Of a DNA stretch of 64,000 nt, positions 41,016-50,052 are shown one piece after another. Under the pieces are notes generated by a model. It saw nothing but the letters and a program-made list of their open reading frames with translations. It was not told the origin of the DNA and searched no databases. The stretch is from Streptomyces sp. NRRL S-340 (GTDB taxonomy: Bacteria; Actinomycetota; Actinomycetes; Streptomycetales; Streptomycetaceae), in contig NZ_JOIY01000028.1 of NCBI RefSeq assembly GCF_000720185.1, positions 1 through 64,000 on the forward strand, read 5' to 3'. Position 1 is the first letter of the stretch, and each line of letters opens with the position of its first letter. Both the position numbers and the translations under genes were made by a program.

Positions 41016-42815
41016 ATGTGTCGGATATTTGGTCATTTTAATGGCGTGGTGACCCCGCGCGAACTCCAGAGGGTGGGCGCGCTTCAGCGGCACGGTGGCC
41101 CCGATGGCCAGGGCAGTGTGCACGACGCGATGTGGTCCGTCGGGAACAACCGGCTGGCCATTGTGGACCTGGACGGCGGCCAGCAGCCGTACGAGCTTCT
41201 CGACGGCCGGATAAGAGTCGTCTTCAACGGAGAGATCTACAACCACGACGAGCTCCGACAGCGGCTGCGCGCGAGGGGCTACACCTTCTCCGATCGCTGC
41301 GACGGGTCGGTCCTCCCGGCGCTGTACGACGTGTACGGCGACGGTTTCACCGAGCACTTGGACGGCATGTACGCGATCGCCGTCCTCGACCAGCGGGCCG
41401 AGCCACGGCTCGTGCTCGCCACCGATCACGTGGGCATGAAGCCGTTGTACTACCGGTGGGATCCGGCGTCGGGAGCGCTGCACTTCTCCTCGGAGATCCC
41501 CGCCCTGCTCGCGTTCGACGCGGTGTCGCGCACCGCCTGGACGCCGGGACTGGAGGCCTACCTCGCGACGAAGACGCCCTTCGGCGAGCAGACGATGTTC
41601 GGCGACATCAAGGTGCTTCCGCCGGCGGCCACAGCGGTCTGCGACCGGACCTCGGGATTGCGCGTCCTGCGCCGGAATGCGCCCCGGCCCGGCGTGTTGC
41701 CGGGCGACGACATCCCCGGCCGGCTGCGCGCGATGCTGCGGAACGAGGTGCGCCGGCTCCGGGCGGCCGACGTCCCGCTCGCCTCGATCACCTCCGGCGG
41801 ACTCGACTCCGGCCTGGTCACGGCCTTCGCCGCGGAGGACGGCAGCGACCTCCACACCTTCAACCTCTCCTACAAGGGCACCTGGCCCGGGGACGAGCGG
41901 CGCTTCGCTCGCCAGATCGCGGAGCGGACCGGGGCGGTCTACCACCAGGTGGAGATCGACCCGGCCACCTTCCCCGACCTGGTGTCGGACGTCGTGTGGC
42001 ACCTGGGTCAGCCGAACGCCGACCCGATCACCGTCAGCACCTATGCCCTCTTCCGCGCCGTACGGGACGCCGGCTTCAAGGTCGCGCTGACCGGCGACGG
42101 CGCGGACGAGGTCTTCGGGGGCTACGACCGGATGCGCGCGGCGGCGGAGGCCCGCGGAGCGTGGGGTGCGTCGTACGCGGATGCCCTCGCCGTCGCCCCC
42201 GCGCGGCTGCGGGGCCTGCTCTACACCAAGGACTACGCCGACGAGGTGGAGCTGACGGCCGCGCTTCCCGAGCGGGCGAGCCGCCTCCTGCGCGACGGCG
42301 ACGACCCGCTGGGCCGGATCACCGCGTTCGAGATGGAATACCGTCTGCCCGCGTACCACCTGCGCCGTGTGGACCACCTGAGCATGGCGCACTCCGTCGA
42401 GGTGCGGCTGCCGTTCTGCCAGCGCGACGTCGTCGCCTTCGGGCGGGCGCTGCCCGACCACATGCGCATCAGCGGCGGCCGGGTCAAGCGGGCGCTGTAC
42501 GCGGCCGCCTCCGGACTGCTGCCCATGGACGTCCTGAACCGCCCGAAGCAGCCCTTCACCCTGCCTCTCACCGCGATGCTCGCCCCCGGGCAGCCGCTGT
42601 GGGACTTCGCCCGGGACATGCTCGGCGCGAGCCGGCTGCGCTCCGCGGGCCAGCTCGACCCCGGCGCCGTGCGGAACCTCTTCAAAACCCAGGCCGACCG
42701 CCCCGAGGACACCGCGGCGCTGACGATCTGGGCGCTGCTGGTGCACGAGGTCTGGCGGGAGCGGTTCCGGCCGGGCGCACGGGCGGAAGCCGCGAGGGGA
42801 GCGATGGTCGCGTGA
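41016..42815 (+). CDS. Asparagine-synthetase-like glutamine amidotransferase
   Basis: AsnB-type enzyme (599 aa). The class II glutaminase starts with the catalytic Cys2 (MCRIFGHF), so the ATG at 41016 is preferred. RHGGPDGQG and FNGEIYNHDEL follow. The synthetase domain has the pyrophosphate loop SGGLDSG and later TGDGADEVFGGYDR. It should move ammonia from glutamine onto an adenylated carboxylate. Cys2 is intact, unlike in beta-lactam synthetases, so amide formation is more likely than lactam closure. The first codons are unusually AT-rich (ATA TTT GGT CAT TTT AAT). First gene of a four-gene overlapping operon. Confidence 0.92.
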   Translation: MCRIFGHFNGVVTPRELQRVGALQRHGGPDGQGSVHDAMWSVGNNRLAIVDLDGGQQPYELLDGRIRVVFNGEIYNHDELRQRLRARGYTFSDRCDGSVLPALYDVYGDGFTEHLDGMYAIAVLDQRAEPRLVLATDHVGMKPLYYRWDPASGALHFSSEIPALLAFDAVSRTAWTPGLEAYLATKTPFGEQTMFGDIKVLPPAATAVCDRTSGLRVLRRNAPRPGVLPGDDIPGRLRAMLRNEVRRLRAADVPLASITSGGLDSGLVTAFAAEDGSDLHTFNLSYKGTWPGDERRFARQIAERTGAVYHQVEIDPATFPDLVSDVVWHLGQPNADPITVSTYALFRAVRDAGFKVALTGDGADEVFGGYDRMRAAAEARGAWGASYADALAVAPARLRGLLYTKDYADEVELTAALPERASRLLRDGDDPLGRITAFEMEYRLPAYHLRRVDHLSMAHSVEVRLPFCQRDVVAFGRALPDHMRISGGRVKRALYAAASGLLPMDVLNRPKQPFTLPLTAMLAPGQPLWDFARDMLGASRLRSAGQLDPGAVRNLFKTQADRPEDTAALTIWALLVHEVWRERFRPGARAEAARGAMVA

Positions 42816-43858
42816 TCGGTCACATCGCCTACGCGTCCGGGAGCCCCTGCCCCACCCTCGTCCTCGACGCGCGGCAGTTCCCGAGGGAGAGGGAGCCGCT
42901 CCTGGAGGACCTCACCGAGGTCCGCCGGCGGCTGGTGCGGGCCGGCGGGGCGCACATACTCAAGATCGCGCTGATCGAGCCATCGTCGCATCCGCTGTTC
43001 GATCTCGACTACCGCTTCATCCAGGCGCTGCCGGACGGTCTGGCGCGGTTCGATCTGCGCGGCTCGTGCGGGCACTCCGTGCTGTGCTCCGTGATGGCCG
43101 CCGGGCGGTCCGGGATGCTTCCCCGGCAGGGCCCCGGGGACCGGGTCCGGGTGCACGTCCTCAACAACGGCGATCACCTCGTGTGCGAGACCGAGGAGGC
43201 CGACCGGGAGACCGCCCGGTGCACGATGTACTTCCTGCACACGCCCCCGGTCCCGGTGTCAGGTCTGCTGCTGCGCGACGAGCCTCAGACGACTCTCGAC
43301 CTGGAGGACGAGAAGGTGACCGTCTCCATGGTCTCCTCCGGCAACCCGTACGTCTTCGTCGGCGCGCGGGAAGCCGGGGTGAGCGACGCCGCGGAACTGT
43401 TCGCCGGGGGCGCCGGCCTGTTCGACCGGCTGGGACGGATCCGCTCGGCGGCGGCCCGGTTGCTCGACTGGTCGCCCGACGGAGCGTTCCCCAAGATCGC
43501 GGTGGTCGTTCCCGACGGAGCCGGACGGATAGCGGCCCGGGCCGTGACCGTGCCCGGCTGGCACCCCACGCTGGCGCTGACCGGCGCGGTCTGCCTGGGG
43601 GCGGCGAGCTGCATCCCGGAGACCATTCCGTGGCTCGCGGCACGCGATGTCGGCTGTCTCGGCGGCCAGGTGGACATCCGGACCACCGGCGGAAGCACGG
43701 CGGTCACCGCCACGACCCGGATCGGCGACGGCCGGACCGAACTCGCCTGGGTCGCGGTGGGCAACAAGACCGTCCGGTACCACGGCCCGTTCTTCCCCGA
43801 ATCGCTCACCCGTTTCCGACCCAGGGAGTTCGGAGAATGTCTGTCGCTTCCAGCCTGA
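42812..43858 (+). CDS. PrpF-like isomerase (DAP-epimerase fold)
   Basis: PrpF/4-oxalomesaconate tautomerase-like protein (348 aa, GTG start overlapping the previous stop as GTGA). YASGSPCPTLVLD at the N-terminus matches PrpF's substrate loop, and Cys86 in GSCGHSVLC is the expected acid/base cysteine. Family members shift double bonds in unsaturated di- or tricarboxylic acids; the wider fold also covers PLP-free amino acid epimerases such as DapF and the cycloserine-pathway racemase. With an acyl-CoA dehydrogenase next to it, isomerisation of an unsaturated acid is the favoured guess. Confidence 0.8.
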   Translation: MIGHIAYASGSPCPTLVLDARQFPREREPLLEDLTEVRRRLVRAGGAHILKIALIEPSSHPLFDLDYRFIQALPDGLARFDLRGSCGHSVLCSVMAAGRSGMLPRQGPGDRVRVHVLNNGDHLVCETEEADRETARCTMYFLHTPPVPVSGLLLRDEPQTTLDLEDEKVTVSMVSSGNPYVFVGAREAGVSDAAELFAGGAGLFDRLGRIRSAAARLLDWSPDGAFPKIAVVVPDGAGRIAARAVTVPGWHPTLALTGAVCLGAASCIPETIPWLAARDVGCLGGQVDIRTTGGSTAVTATTRIGDGRTELAWVAVGNKTVRYHGPFFPESLTRFRPREFGECLSLPA

Positions 43859-44988
43859 TCCGCACGGAGGACGTCGTCCGCACCGTCGGCCCCACCCTCG
43901 ACCCGCCGATCCTGGACATGCTGCGCGAGTCCGATGCCCGAGCCGCCGTCAGCGGCGAGCCCGACAGGGCGGTGCTGTCGGAGCTGCGGGCTTCGGGACT
44001 GCTCGCCACCGCCGTCCCGGAGGCGTACGGAGGCGCCGGGGGTGACGCGGCGGCCGTCAACCGGGTGGTGGAGCAGGTGGCGGCGGTGAACCCGTCGGTG
44101 GCCATCATCCTGTTCCAGCACTTCGCGGTGTGCGCGCGCATCGACGAATGGGGGACCGACGAGCAGAAGACGAGGTATCTGCCGGCCCTGGCCTCGGGCG
44201 AGTTCCTCGCCGCTTCGGCATGGAGTGAGACGGGGGCGGGTGCCGCCAAGAAGCGGCTGGCCTCCACCGCCGAACGGCTCCCGGGCGGCCGGTGGCTGCT
44301 GAGCGGCGCAAAGGCGTTCACCACCGGCGCCGGTGTCGCGGATCTCTACCTCGTGCTCGTGCAGACGTCGACGGCACAGGAGGACCCGCACAGCAGCTAC
44401 GGCTCGGCGGGCCAGACCTTCTTCCTCGTGCGCGGCGACAACCCCGGACTGATGCCCGACCTGAGTCTGGAACTGGTCGGTATGCGCGGGTCCGCGACGG
44501 GCTTCGTCCAGCTCAGCGACTGCGAGGTCACCGACGACGACCGCCTGGGACCGCTCGGACACGCGACGGCCGTCATCGCCGGCGTGCGCGAGAGCGGCGC
44601 GACGCTCGGCGCGGTGTCGACCGGCATCGCCCAGGCGGTGTACGACCTCGCCGCCGGACACCGCGCCCGCCTCGACGCGGCCCGGGCGCAGGCCGTCCGG
44701 CACCAGATGGTCTCGCTCAGCACGCTGCTGGAGTCGGCGCGTGCCTTCGTCGTGCGCGCGGGCCACCGGTCGTCGGACGATCCGGGCCGGACCACCCTGC
44801 AGGCCAAGCTGCACGCCTCGGCCGCCGCCGAGCAGATGTGCCTGGAGGTCTCCCGCATGCTCGGGTCCGCCGGTTACGTCGTCGATCACCGGCTGAACCG
44901 TTTGATCGCCGATGCCCGGGCGGTCACCCTGATGGGCCCGACCAACGATCTGTGCCGGGAGCTGGTGGCGGCGTCATGGGAGAACTGA
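43837..44988 (+). CDS. Acyl-CoA dehydrogenase family flavoprotein
   Basis: FAD-dependent dehydrogenase (383 aa). The N-terminal helical domain is followed by the beta domain (AASAWSETGAGA, then WLLSGAKAFTTGAGVADLYLV) and the C-terminal helices. It would introduce a double bond next to a thioester, or act as a related oxidase or hydroxylase. The catalytic Glu position is not obvious to me. The ATG at 43837 overlaps the previous gene by 22 nt, with GGAGTTCGGAGA upstream. Confidence 0.87.
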   Translation: MSVASSLIRTEDVVRTVGPTLDPPILDMLRESDARAAVSGEPDRAVLSELRASGLLATAVPEAYGGAGGDAAAVNRVVEQVAAVNPSVAIILFQHFAVCARIDEWGTDEQKTRYLPALASGEFLAASAWSETGAGAAKKRLASTAERLPGGRWLLSGAKAFTTGAGVADLYLVLVQTSTAQEDPHSSYGSAGQTFFLVRGDNPGLMPDLSLELVGMRGSATGFVQLSDCEVTDDDRLGPLGHATAVIAGVRESGATLGAVSTGIAQAVYDLAAGHRARLDAARAQAVRHQMVSLSTLLESARAFVVRAGHRSSDDPGRTTLQAKLHASAAAEQMCLEVSRMLGSAGYVVDHRLNRLIADARAVTLMGPTNDLCRELVAASWEN

Positions 44989-46385
44989 GCGCGGAACGTG
45001 CCGATCTCGTGGTGACCGGGCGCCTCGTGACGCCCACGGGAGTGCGACGGGGCGCGGTCGTCGTGTCCGCGGGCCGGATCGCCGCCGTCACCGGCGTCGA
45101 CGAGGCCGCGCCGGGAGTGCCACGGCTCGACGCCGGTGACGCCTACGTCCTGCCCGGGCTGATCGACTCCCATGTGCATTTCCGCACGCCGGGCCTGGAG
45201 CACAAGGAGGACTGGGAGCACGCCGGCCGGGCCGCCGTGGCGGGCGGCGTCACCACGGTCATCGACATGCCGAACACGAAGCCTCCGGGACTGACGCCGG
45301 AGGCGATCGCGGCGAAGGCCGCGCTGGTGTCCGGGTCGTCGCTGGTCGACTACCGGTTCCATCTGGGCGCCGACCCGCAGCATCCCGAACTGCTCGCCGG
45401 CCTCGACCCCGCGATCGCCACCAGTGCCAAGGTCTTCATGGCCGGGCACCAGACCGCGCCGACGGTCGTACGGGACCGGGACCAGCTGGAGAGGATCTTC
45501 GCCGCCGCCGCCGCAGGTGACGTCCGGCTGGTGCTGCACGCCGAGCGGGACACCCTGTTCTCGATGCTCGACGGTGTGCGCGGGCGGCTGCGGGACCACG
45601 CCGCCTACGAGCGTTCACGGCCGCGCAGCGGTGCGATCGCGGCCGTGGCCGATGTCATCGGGCTCGTGCGCCGGTACGGAACGAAGGCACACATCCTGCA
45701 CGTGTCCAGCGGGGAGGAGGTCGACCTGCTCGCGGCCGCACGCGCCGAGGGGCTGCCCCTCACCTTCGAGGTGACCTCGCACCACCTGTCGTTCACCGAC
45801 CACGACACGCTGCGGACCGGGGCGCGTACCCGCCTGTCGCCGGCCATCCGCTCCACGGCGGACCAGGACCGGCTGTGGGCGGCCCTGCGCCGCGGCGAGG
45901 TCGCCACCCTGGGCAGTGACCACGCTCCGCACACCATGGCGGAGAAGCTCCTGCCGGTGCCGGACGCTCCGCCCGGGATTCCCGGTGTGCAGGAGCTGGC
46001 CGTCGCCGTCTGGACCGGGATGCGCCGGCGGTGGCCCGACGAATCCTCCGACGTGGCGATCACGCGGCTCGTCGATCACCTGGCGGCCACGCCGGCGGCG
46101 CTCTTCCGCCTGCCGGGCAAGGGCCGCCTGGAGCCGGGCGCCGACGCGGACCTGGCGATCTTCGGTCCGGACGACCCGTGGATGCTCTCCGCCCACGACG
46201 TACACGCCAAGTGCGGCTGGTCGGCCTATGAGGGGTGGACGATGGCCGGCCGGGTGCTGACCACGATCCGGGCAGGAGAGGTGGTCTGGGACGCGGCCGA
46301 CCGGAGCTTCGGCAGCCCCACCGGACGCTGGCTGCCGGCGGCGGTGCCGCGCGAACCGCTCACGGCGGAGGGCGCCCCCGCGTGA
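44976..46385 (+). CDS. Dihydroorotase/allantoinase-like cyclic amidohydrolase
   Basis: Amidohydrolase of the dihydroorotase/hydantoinase group (469 aa). The metal-binding HxH is His66/His68 (DSHVHFRTPG), the lysine to be carboxylated is in TSAKVFMAGH, histidines lie in VLHAERD and EVTSHHLSF, and the catalytic Asp is in TLGSDHAPH. It opens or closes a cyclic amide or ureide. The context makes it a pathway enzyme rather than pyrimidine dihydroorotase. It overlaps the preceding gene by 13 nt. Confidence 0.88.
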   Translation: MGELSAERADLVVTGRLVTPTGVRRGAVVVSAGRIAAVTGVDEAAPGVPRLDAGDAYVLPGLIDSHVHFRTPGLEHKEDWEHAGRAAVAGGVTTVIDMPNTKPPGLTPEAIAAKAALVSGSSLVDYRFHLGADPQHPELLAGLDPAIATSAKVFMAGHQTAPTVVRDRDQLERIFAAAAAGDVRLVLHAERDTLFSMLDGVRGRLRDHAAYERSRPRSGAIAAVADVIGLVRRYGTKAHILHVSSGEEVDLLAAARAEGLPLTFEVTSHHLSFTDHDTLRTGARTRLSPAIRSTADQDRLWAALRRGEVATLGSDHAPHTMAEKLLPVPDAPPGIPGVQELAVAVWTGMRRRWPDESSDVAITRLVDHLAATPAALFRLPGKGRLEPGADADLAIFGPDDPWMLSAHDVHAKCGWSAYEGWTMAGRVLTTIRAGEVVWDAADRSFGSPTGRWLPAAVPREPLTAEGAPA

Positions 46386-46604
46386 CCCCGGCGGCTCTGT
46401 GAGGTGTTCGCCCCGCGGTGCGGGTGTTCGACGCCCGCGGGGCGGGGCCGCCGGCGAGAGGACCGGCGCGCGGGCCGCTGCGGCGCGCCGGGCCGGTCCG
46501 GCGCGCCGGAGACGTGCGGTGGAGCGGTCATGCCGGTCACCATGGCGCGACGGGCCGCCAGGTCACCGCGGCGCTGCGGAAGTCGGGCACTCACCCGGGC
46601 ACGC

Positions 46605-48248
46605 CTACGGGTGTGGTGACGGCCCTTCCGGCGACGCCGCGCCGGGGAAGACGCCGCCGTCCGTCCCCCGGGAGGCCCGCAGCCAGCCGGTGCCCGCCCG
46701 CACCGCCCAGAAGAACACCGCGAAGGCGAACGCCGCCACCGTCAGGGAGTCCCAGGGCGCCGGAAGCCGTCCGGAACCGCCGAACGAACCGAGCCAGGAC
46801 AGCAGCGTGAGGACCGCCAGGAACACCACCAGCCACGCTCCCGTGCGCAGCTCCGGGAGCAGCGGCCGGGCCGCTCCTGCGCTGCGGTGCATGGCGAGGA
46901 ACACCAGCAGGCCCACCAGCACCAGGGGCAGTGCCAGCCGCAGATCGTGCCAGCCCGACCAGTACACGAACTCGGCCGCCACCGTGAAGCTCGCCGGAGC
47001 GATCCAGCGCAGTCCGGGGACCCATCCCGCGGTGCCGCTGCCCGGATCGGCGAGGAACACCGCGGCCGCCACCGCGGAGGCCGCGTAAGTCAGCAGGTAC
47101 ATGTCCCCCATGACGCTCACGATGTCCTGCCAGCCGCCGAACGGCAGCAGGAACACCATGATCACCGCGAGGTTCAGCACCAGCGCTCGGCGGGGGATGC
47201 CCGAGCGCGGTTCCACCGTCATGAACCAGCGCGGCAGGGTGCCGTTCTTGGCCAGTGCGTAGGTGTGCCGGGCGTCCAGGGCGACACCGACGTAGGCCGA
47301 ACCGCCCGGCGAGACGACGGCGTCCGCGTACAGCAGGACCGACAGCCAGTGCAGGTTGAGCAGCAGCGCCAGCTGGCCGAACGGCGACTCGAAGTCCACG
47401 CCGTGCCAGCCGTGCCCGAGCGCGCCCTCCGGCACCGTGAACAGGAAGGCGACCTGCAACGCCAGGTACATCAGTACGGCCAGGGCGATCCCGGTCAGCA
47501 CCGAGGCCGGCACGGTGCGCCGCGGGTTCCGGGTCTCGCCGGAGAAGTCCAGGGGCGCCTGGAAACCGTTCACCGAGTACACGATGCCGCCACCGGCGAG
47601 GGCCGACAGACAGGCGGCGTATCCGTACGGAGCGAATCCGCCGTGGTCGGTGAGCCGCCCGGCGTGCCAGCCGGACGCCAGCAGCGCCACCACGGTGACG
47701 ACGGGCACCGCGATCTTGAAGACGGACAGCAGGTTGTTGAGCCGCGCGAACATCCGCACCGCGAACCAGTTCAGCACCGTCAGCACCGCGCTCAGCGCCG
47801 CCGCGACGCCGAGACCGACGACGGTCAGGGAGCCGTCGCGGTAGATCCCGGACAGGTAGTGCCCGGCGTACTGCATGATCGCGCTGATCTCCGCCGCGGT
47901 ACCGCCCACCGACAGCAGCACCGACCAGCCGATCAGCGTGCCCACCAGCCGTCCCCCGGCGTACAGCGGCCAGCGCACCGTGCCACCGCCCTCCGGCCGG
48001 GACGCGCCCAGTTCGATCATCACCAGCGCCACCAGGACGCACAGCAGGCCCGCCGCCACCCACGACAGCAGGGACGCCGGGCCCGCCGTCTGCGCCGCGT
48101 ACATCGCGGCGAACAACCACCCGGAGCCCACGATGTTGGAGAAGGCGATCGCCGTCAGCCCCCAGAAGCCCAGATCCCGGCGCAGCCGCCGTTCCTGGGC
48201 CGCTGCCGCCGGGGGCGCCTCCCCGTCGGCCGGCCGGTCCCGAGGCAC
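46605..48248 (-). CDS. APC-family amino acid permease
   Basis: Amino acid/polyamine permease (547 aa) with about 12-14 helices. The N-terminal GLTAIAFSNIVGSGWLFAAMYA carries the family's substrate-binding G-S-G loop. GTG start with GAGGAG upstream. It is the last gene of the minus-strand operon (99 bp after the cysteine-synthase-like gene) and converges on the amidohydrolase. It probably imports a precursor amino acid or exports the product. Confidence 0.88.
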   Translation of the reverse strand: MPRDRPADGEAPPAAAAQERRLRRDLGFWGLTAIAFSNIVGSGWLFAAMYAAQTAGPASLLSWVAAGLLCVLVALVMIELGASRPEGGGTVRWPLYAGGRLVGTLIGWSVLLSVGGTAAEISAIMQYAGHYLSGIYRDGSLTVVGLGVAAALSAVLTVLNWFAVRMFARLNNLLSVFKIAVPVVTVVALLASGWHAGRLTDHGGFAPYGYAACLSALAGGGIVYSVNGFQAPLDFSGETRNPRRTVPASVLTGIALAVLMYLALQVAFLFTVPEGALGHGWHGVDFESPFGQLALLLNLHWLSVLLYADAVVSPGGSAYVGVALDARHTYALAKNGTLPRWFMTVEPRSGIPRRALVLNLAVIMVFLLPFGGWQDIVSVMGDMYLLTYAASAVAAAVFLADPGSGTAGWVPGLRWIAPASFTVAAEFVYWSGWHDLRLALPLVLVGLLVFLAMHRSAGAARPLLPELRTGAWLVVFLAVLTLLSWLGSFGGSGRLPAPWDSLTVAAFAFAVFFWAVRAGTGWLRASRGTDGGVFPGAASPEGPSPHP

Positions 48249-48347
48249 GTGACCGTCTCCTCCCTCTCGTCGTACGTGCGTTGAGAGTAGCGGGCACCGG
48301 AGGACGCCGCGCAGCGCACGCGCGGCGGGAGGGATCCGGCCGGCGCC

Positions 48348-49274
48348 TCAGTCCGCGCCGGTCGAGAGGTAGCGTTCGCCGGAATCGGGGAACACCGCGG
48401 CGATCGTCGCCCCGGACCACCGCGGCTGCCTGGAGACGACACGGGCGGCATGGGCCGCGGCCCCCGACGAGATCCCGGCGAGCAGGCCGGTGGCCCGGGT
48501 GATCTCCCGGCTCGTGCCGGCCGCGTCGTCGTCCGACACCGCGATCACCTCGTCGATGAGCGCCAGGTCCGTGATCTGCGAGACGTAGCCCGCCCCGATC
48601 CCGGGGATGCCGTGCGGTCCCGCTTCGCCTCCCGACAGGACGGCCGACCTGGTGGGCTCGACGGCGACCACATGGACGTCGCGCCGTTCCTTGAGGAAAC
48701 GTGCGACCCCGGTCAGCGTGCCGCCGGTGCCGACGCCGCACACCAGGACGTCGATCTCGCCCGCGGTGTCCCGCCACAGCTCGGGGCCGGTGGTCTCGTA
48801 GTGCGCCAGCGCGTTGGCGGGGTTGGTGTCCTGGTGCGGCAGCCACGAGCCGGGTATGGACTTCTGCAGCCGCTCCGCGTACGCCCATGCGGCCAGCAGC
48901 CCGTCGCCGTGGGGCACGAATCTGATCTCGGCCCCCAGCTTGCGCAGGATCAGCTGCCGTTCCACGGTGGCGTTGTCCGGCATGACGATGATGCAGCGGT
49001 GACCGTGCCGCAGGCAGAGCGCGGCGAGGGAGATCCCGGTGCTCCCGGAGGAGCACTCGATCACCGTCCCGCCTTCCGCCAGCTCCCCCGACCGCTGGGC
49101 GGCGCGGAACATGTAGAGCACCGCCCGGTCCTTGACGTTGGCGAGCGGGTTCAGCATCTCGAGCTTCGCCAGAGTCCGCACGTCCTCGGGGGCGCCCGGC
49201 AGCCGGTACTGAAGCAGTGGGGTGCCGCCGACCAGTTCCTCGACGGACTGGTGGATCCGGCCTTCCGCGCTCAT
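48348..49274 (-). CDS. Cysteine-synthase-like PLP enzyme 1
   Basis: Fold-type II PLP enzyme (308 aa). The Schiff-base lysine is Lys48 in NPLANVKDRA, SSGSTGISLA contacts the substrate carboxylate, and GVGTGGTLTG binds the phosphate. It catalyses beta-replacement on O-acetyl- or O-phosphoserine. It resembles both CysK and SbnA-like enzymes of 2,3-diaminopropionate pathways. No ornithine-cyclodeaminase (SbnB) partner is visible, so the nucleophile is open. Its ATG overlaps the aldolase stop (ATGA). Confidence 0.9.
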   Translation of the reverse strand: MSAEGRIHQSVEELVGGTPLLQYRLPGAPEDVRTLAKLEMLNPLANVKDRAVLYMFRAAQRSGELAEGGTVIECSSGSTGISLAALCLRHGHRCIIVMPDNATVERQLILRKLGAEIRFVPHGDGLLAAWAYAERLQKSIPGSWLPHQDTNPANALAHYETTGPELWRDTAGEIDVLVCGVGTGGTLTGVARFLKERRDVHVVAVEPTRSAVLSGGEAGPHGIPGIGAGYVSQITDLALIDEVIAVSDDDAAGTSREITRATGLLAGISSGAAAHAARVVSRQPRWSGATIAAVFPDSGERYLSTGAD

Positions 49275-50050
49275 GAGACCCCCGCCCCACGGGCCGCCGC
49301 CAGGTGCGCGGCCGCGACCTGTTCCAGGTGGGTGATGTCGCTGGAGACGGTGGCGAAGGTGTAGCCCTCCGACAGCCACCGGGCCGCGCTCTGCCCGTCC
49401 ATGCAGTGGATGCCGGCGGCGATGCCCGCGTGCCGGGCGGCCTCGGCGATGGCGGTCGTCGCCTCCAGCAGCGCCGGCTGCACCGCGGGATCGCCGAAGT
49501 ACCGTCCGCCGAGCGCCACGGACAGGTCGGCCGGTCCCAGGTAGACGGCGTCCAGGCCCGGAGTCGCGCAGATCTTCTCCAGGTCGTTCAGGGCGGCCAT
49601 GGTCTCGATCATGACGATGCAGACCACGCCCTCGTCGATCTCGGCCGGGACGTCACCGAGCCGGAACTGCGCCCGCACGGGGCCGGCCAGGCTGCGGGTC
49701 CCCGCAGGCCAGTGCCGGGTGGCCCGCACCGCGATCCCGGCCTGCTCCGGCGATTCCACCATGGGCACGATCACACCGCGGGCTCCGGTGTCCAGAGCGG
49801 CGCCGATGGCGACAGGATCCACGGAGGGGACCCGGATCAGGCCCGCGGCGCGTTGTCCGGCGTCCACCGCCATCATCGCGGCGTTCCATCCCGGCTGCGA
49901 CAGGACCCCGTGCTGGCCGTCGACCCCGATGTAGTCGTAGCCGAGCCGGGCGATGCGTTCGACCGCGACGGGGTTGTCGCACGAGATCCAGTAACCGGTG
50001 AGCTGTTCGCGGGCGCGGAGCCGCCGCGCGAACGATTCCGGCAACGACAT
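49271..50050 (-). CDS. HpcH/HpaI-family aldolase
   Basis: Class II pyruvate aldolase family protein (259 aa). Key residues fit: His in GVDGQHGV, Arg in GLIRVPS, metal-ligand Glu in VMIETMAAL and Asp in LGPADLSVALG. Known reactions include 4-hydroxy-2-oxoacid cleavage or formation; SbnG of staphyloferrin B biosynthesis is a citrate synthase of this fold. The start is the ATG at 50050, 2 nt after the dioxygenase stop. It could supply a hydroxylated di- or tricarboxylic acid (inference). Confidence 0.88.
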   Translation of the reverse strand: MSLPESFARRLRAREQLTGYWISCDNPVAVERIARLGYDYIGVDGQHGVLSQPGWNAAMMAVDAGQRAAGLIRVPSVDPVAIGAALDTGARGVIVPMVESPEQAGIAVRATRHWPAGTRSLAGPVRAQFRLGDVPAEIDEGVVCIVMIETMAALNDLEKICATPGLDAVYLGPADLSVALGGRYFGDPAVQPALLEATTAIAEAARHAGIAAGIHCMDGQSAARWLSEGYTFATVSSDITHLEQVAAAHLAAARGAGVS

Positions 50051-50052
50051 GT

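Noticed and set aside
41016..42815. Beta-lactam or carbapenam synthetase
   Set aside because: These AsnB relatives lack the glutaminase Cys2, which is intact here, so amidotransfer is favoured.
48348..49274. Complete SbnA-SbnB diaminopropionate pathway
   Set aside because: No ornithine-cyclodeaminase-like SbnB partner is present in the window.
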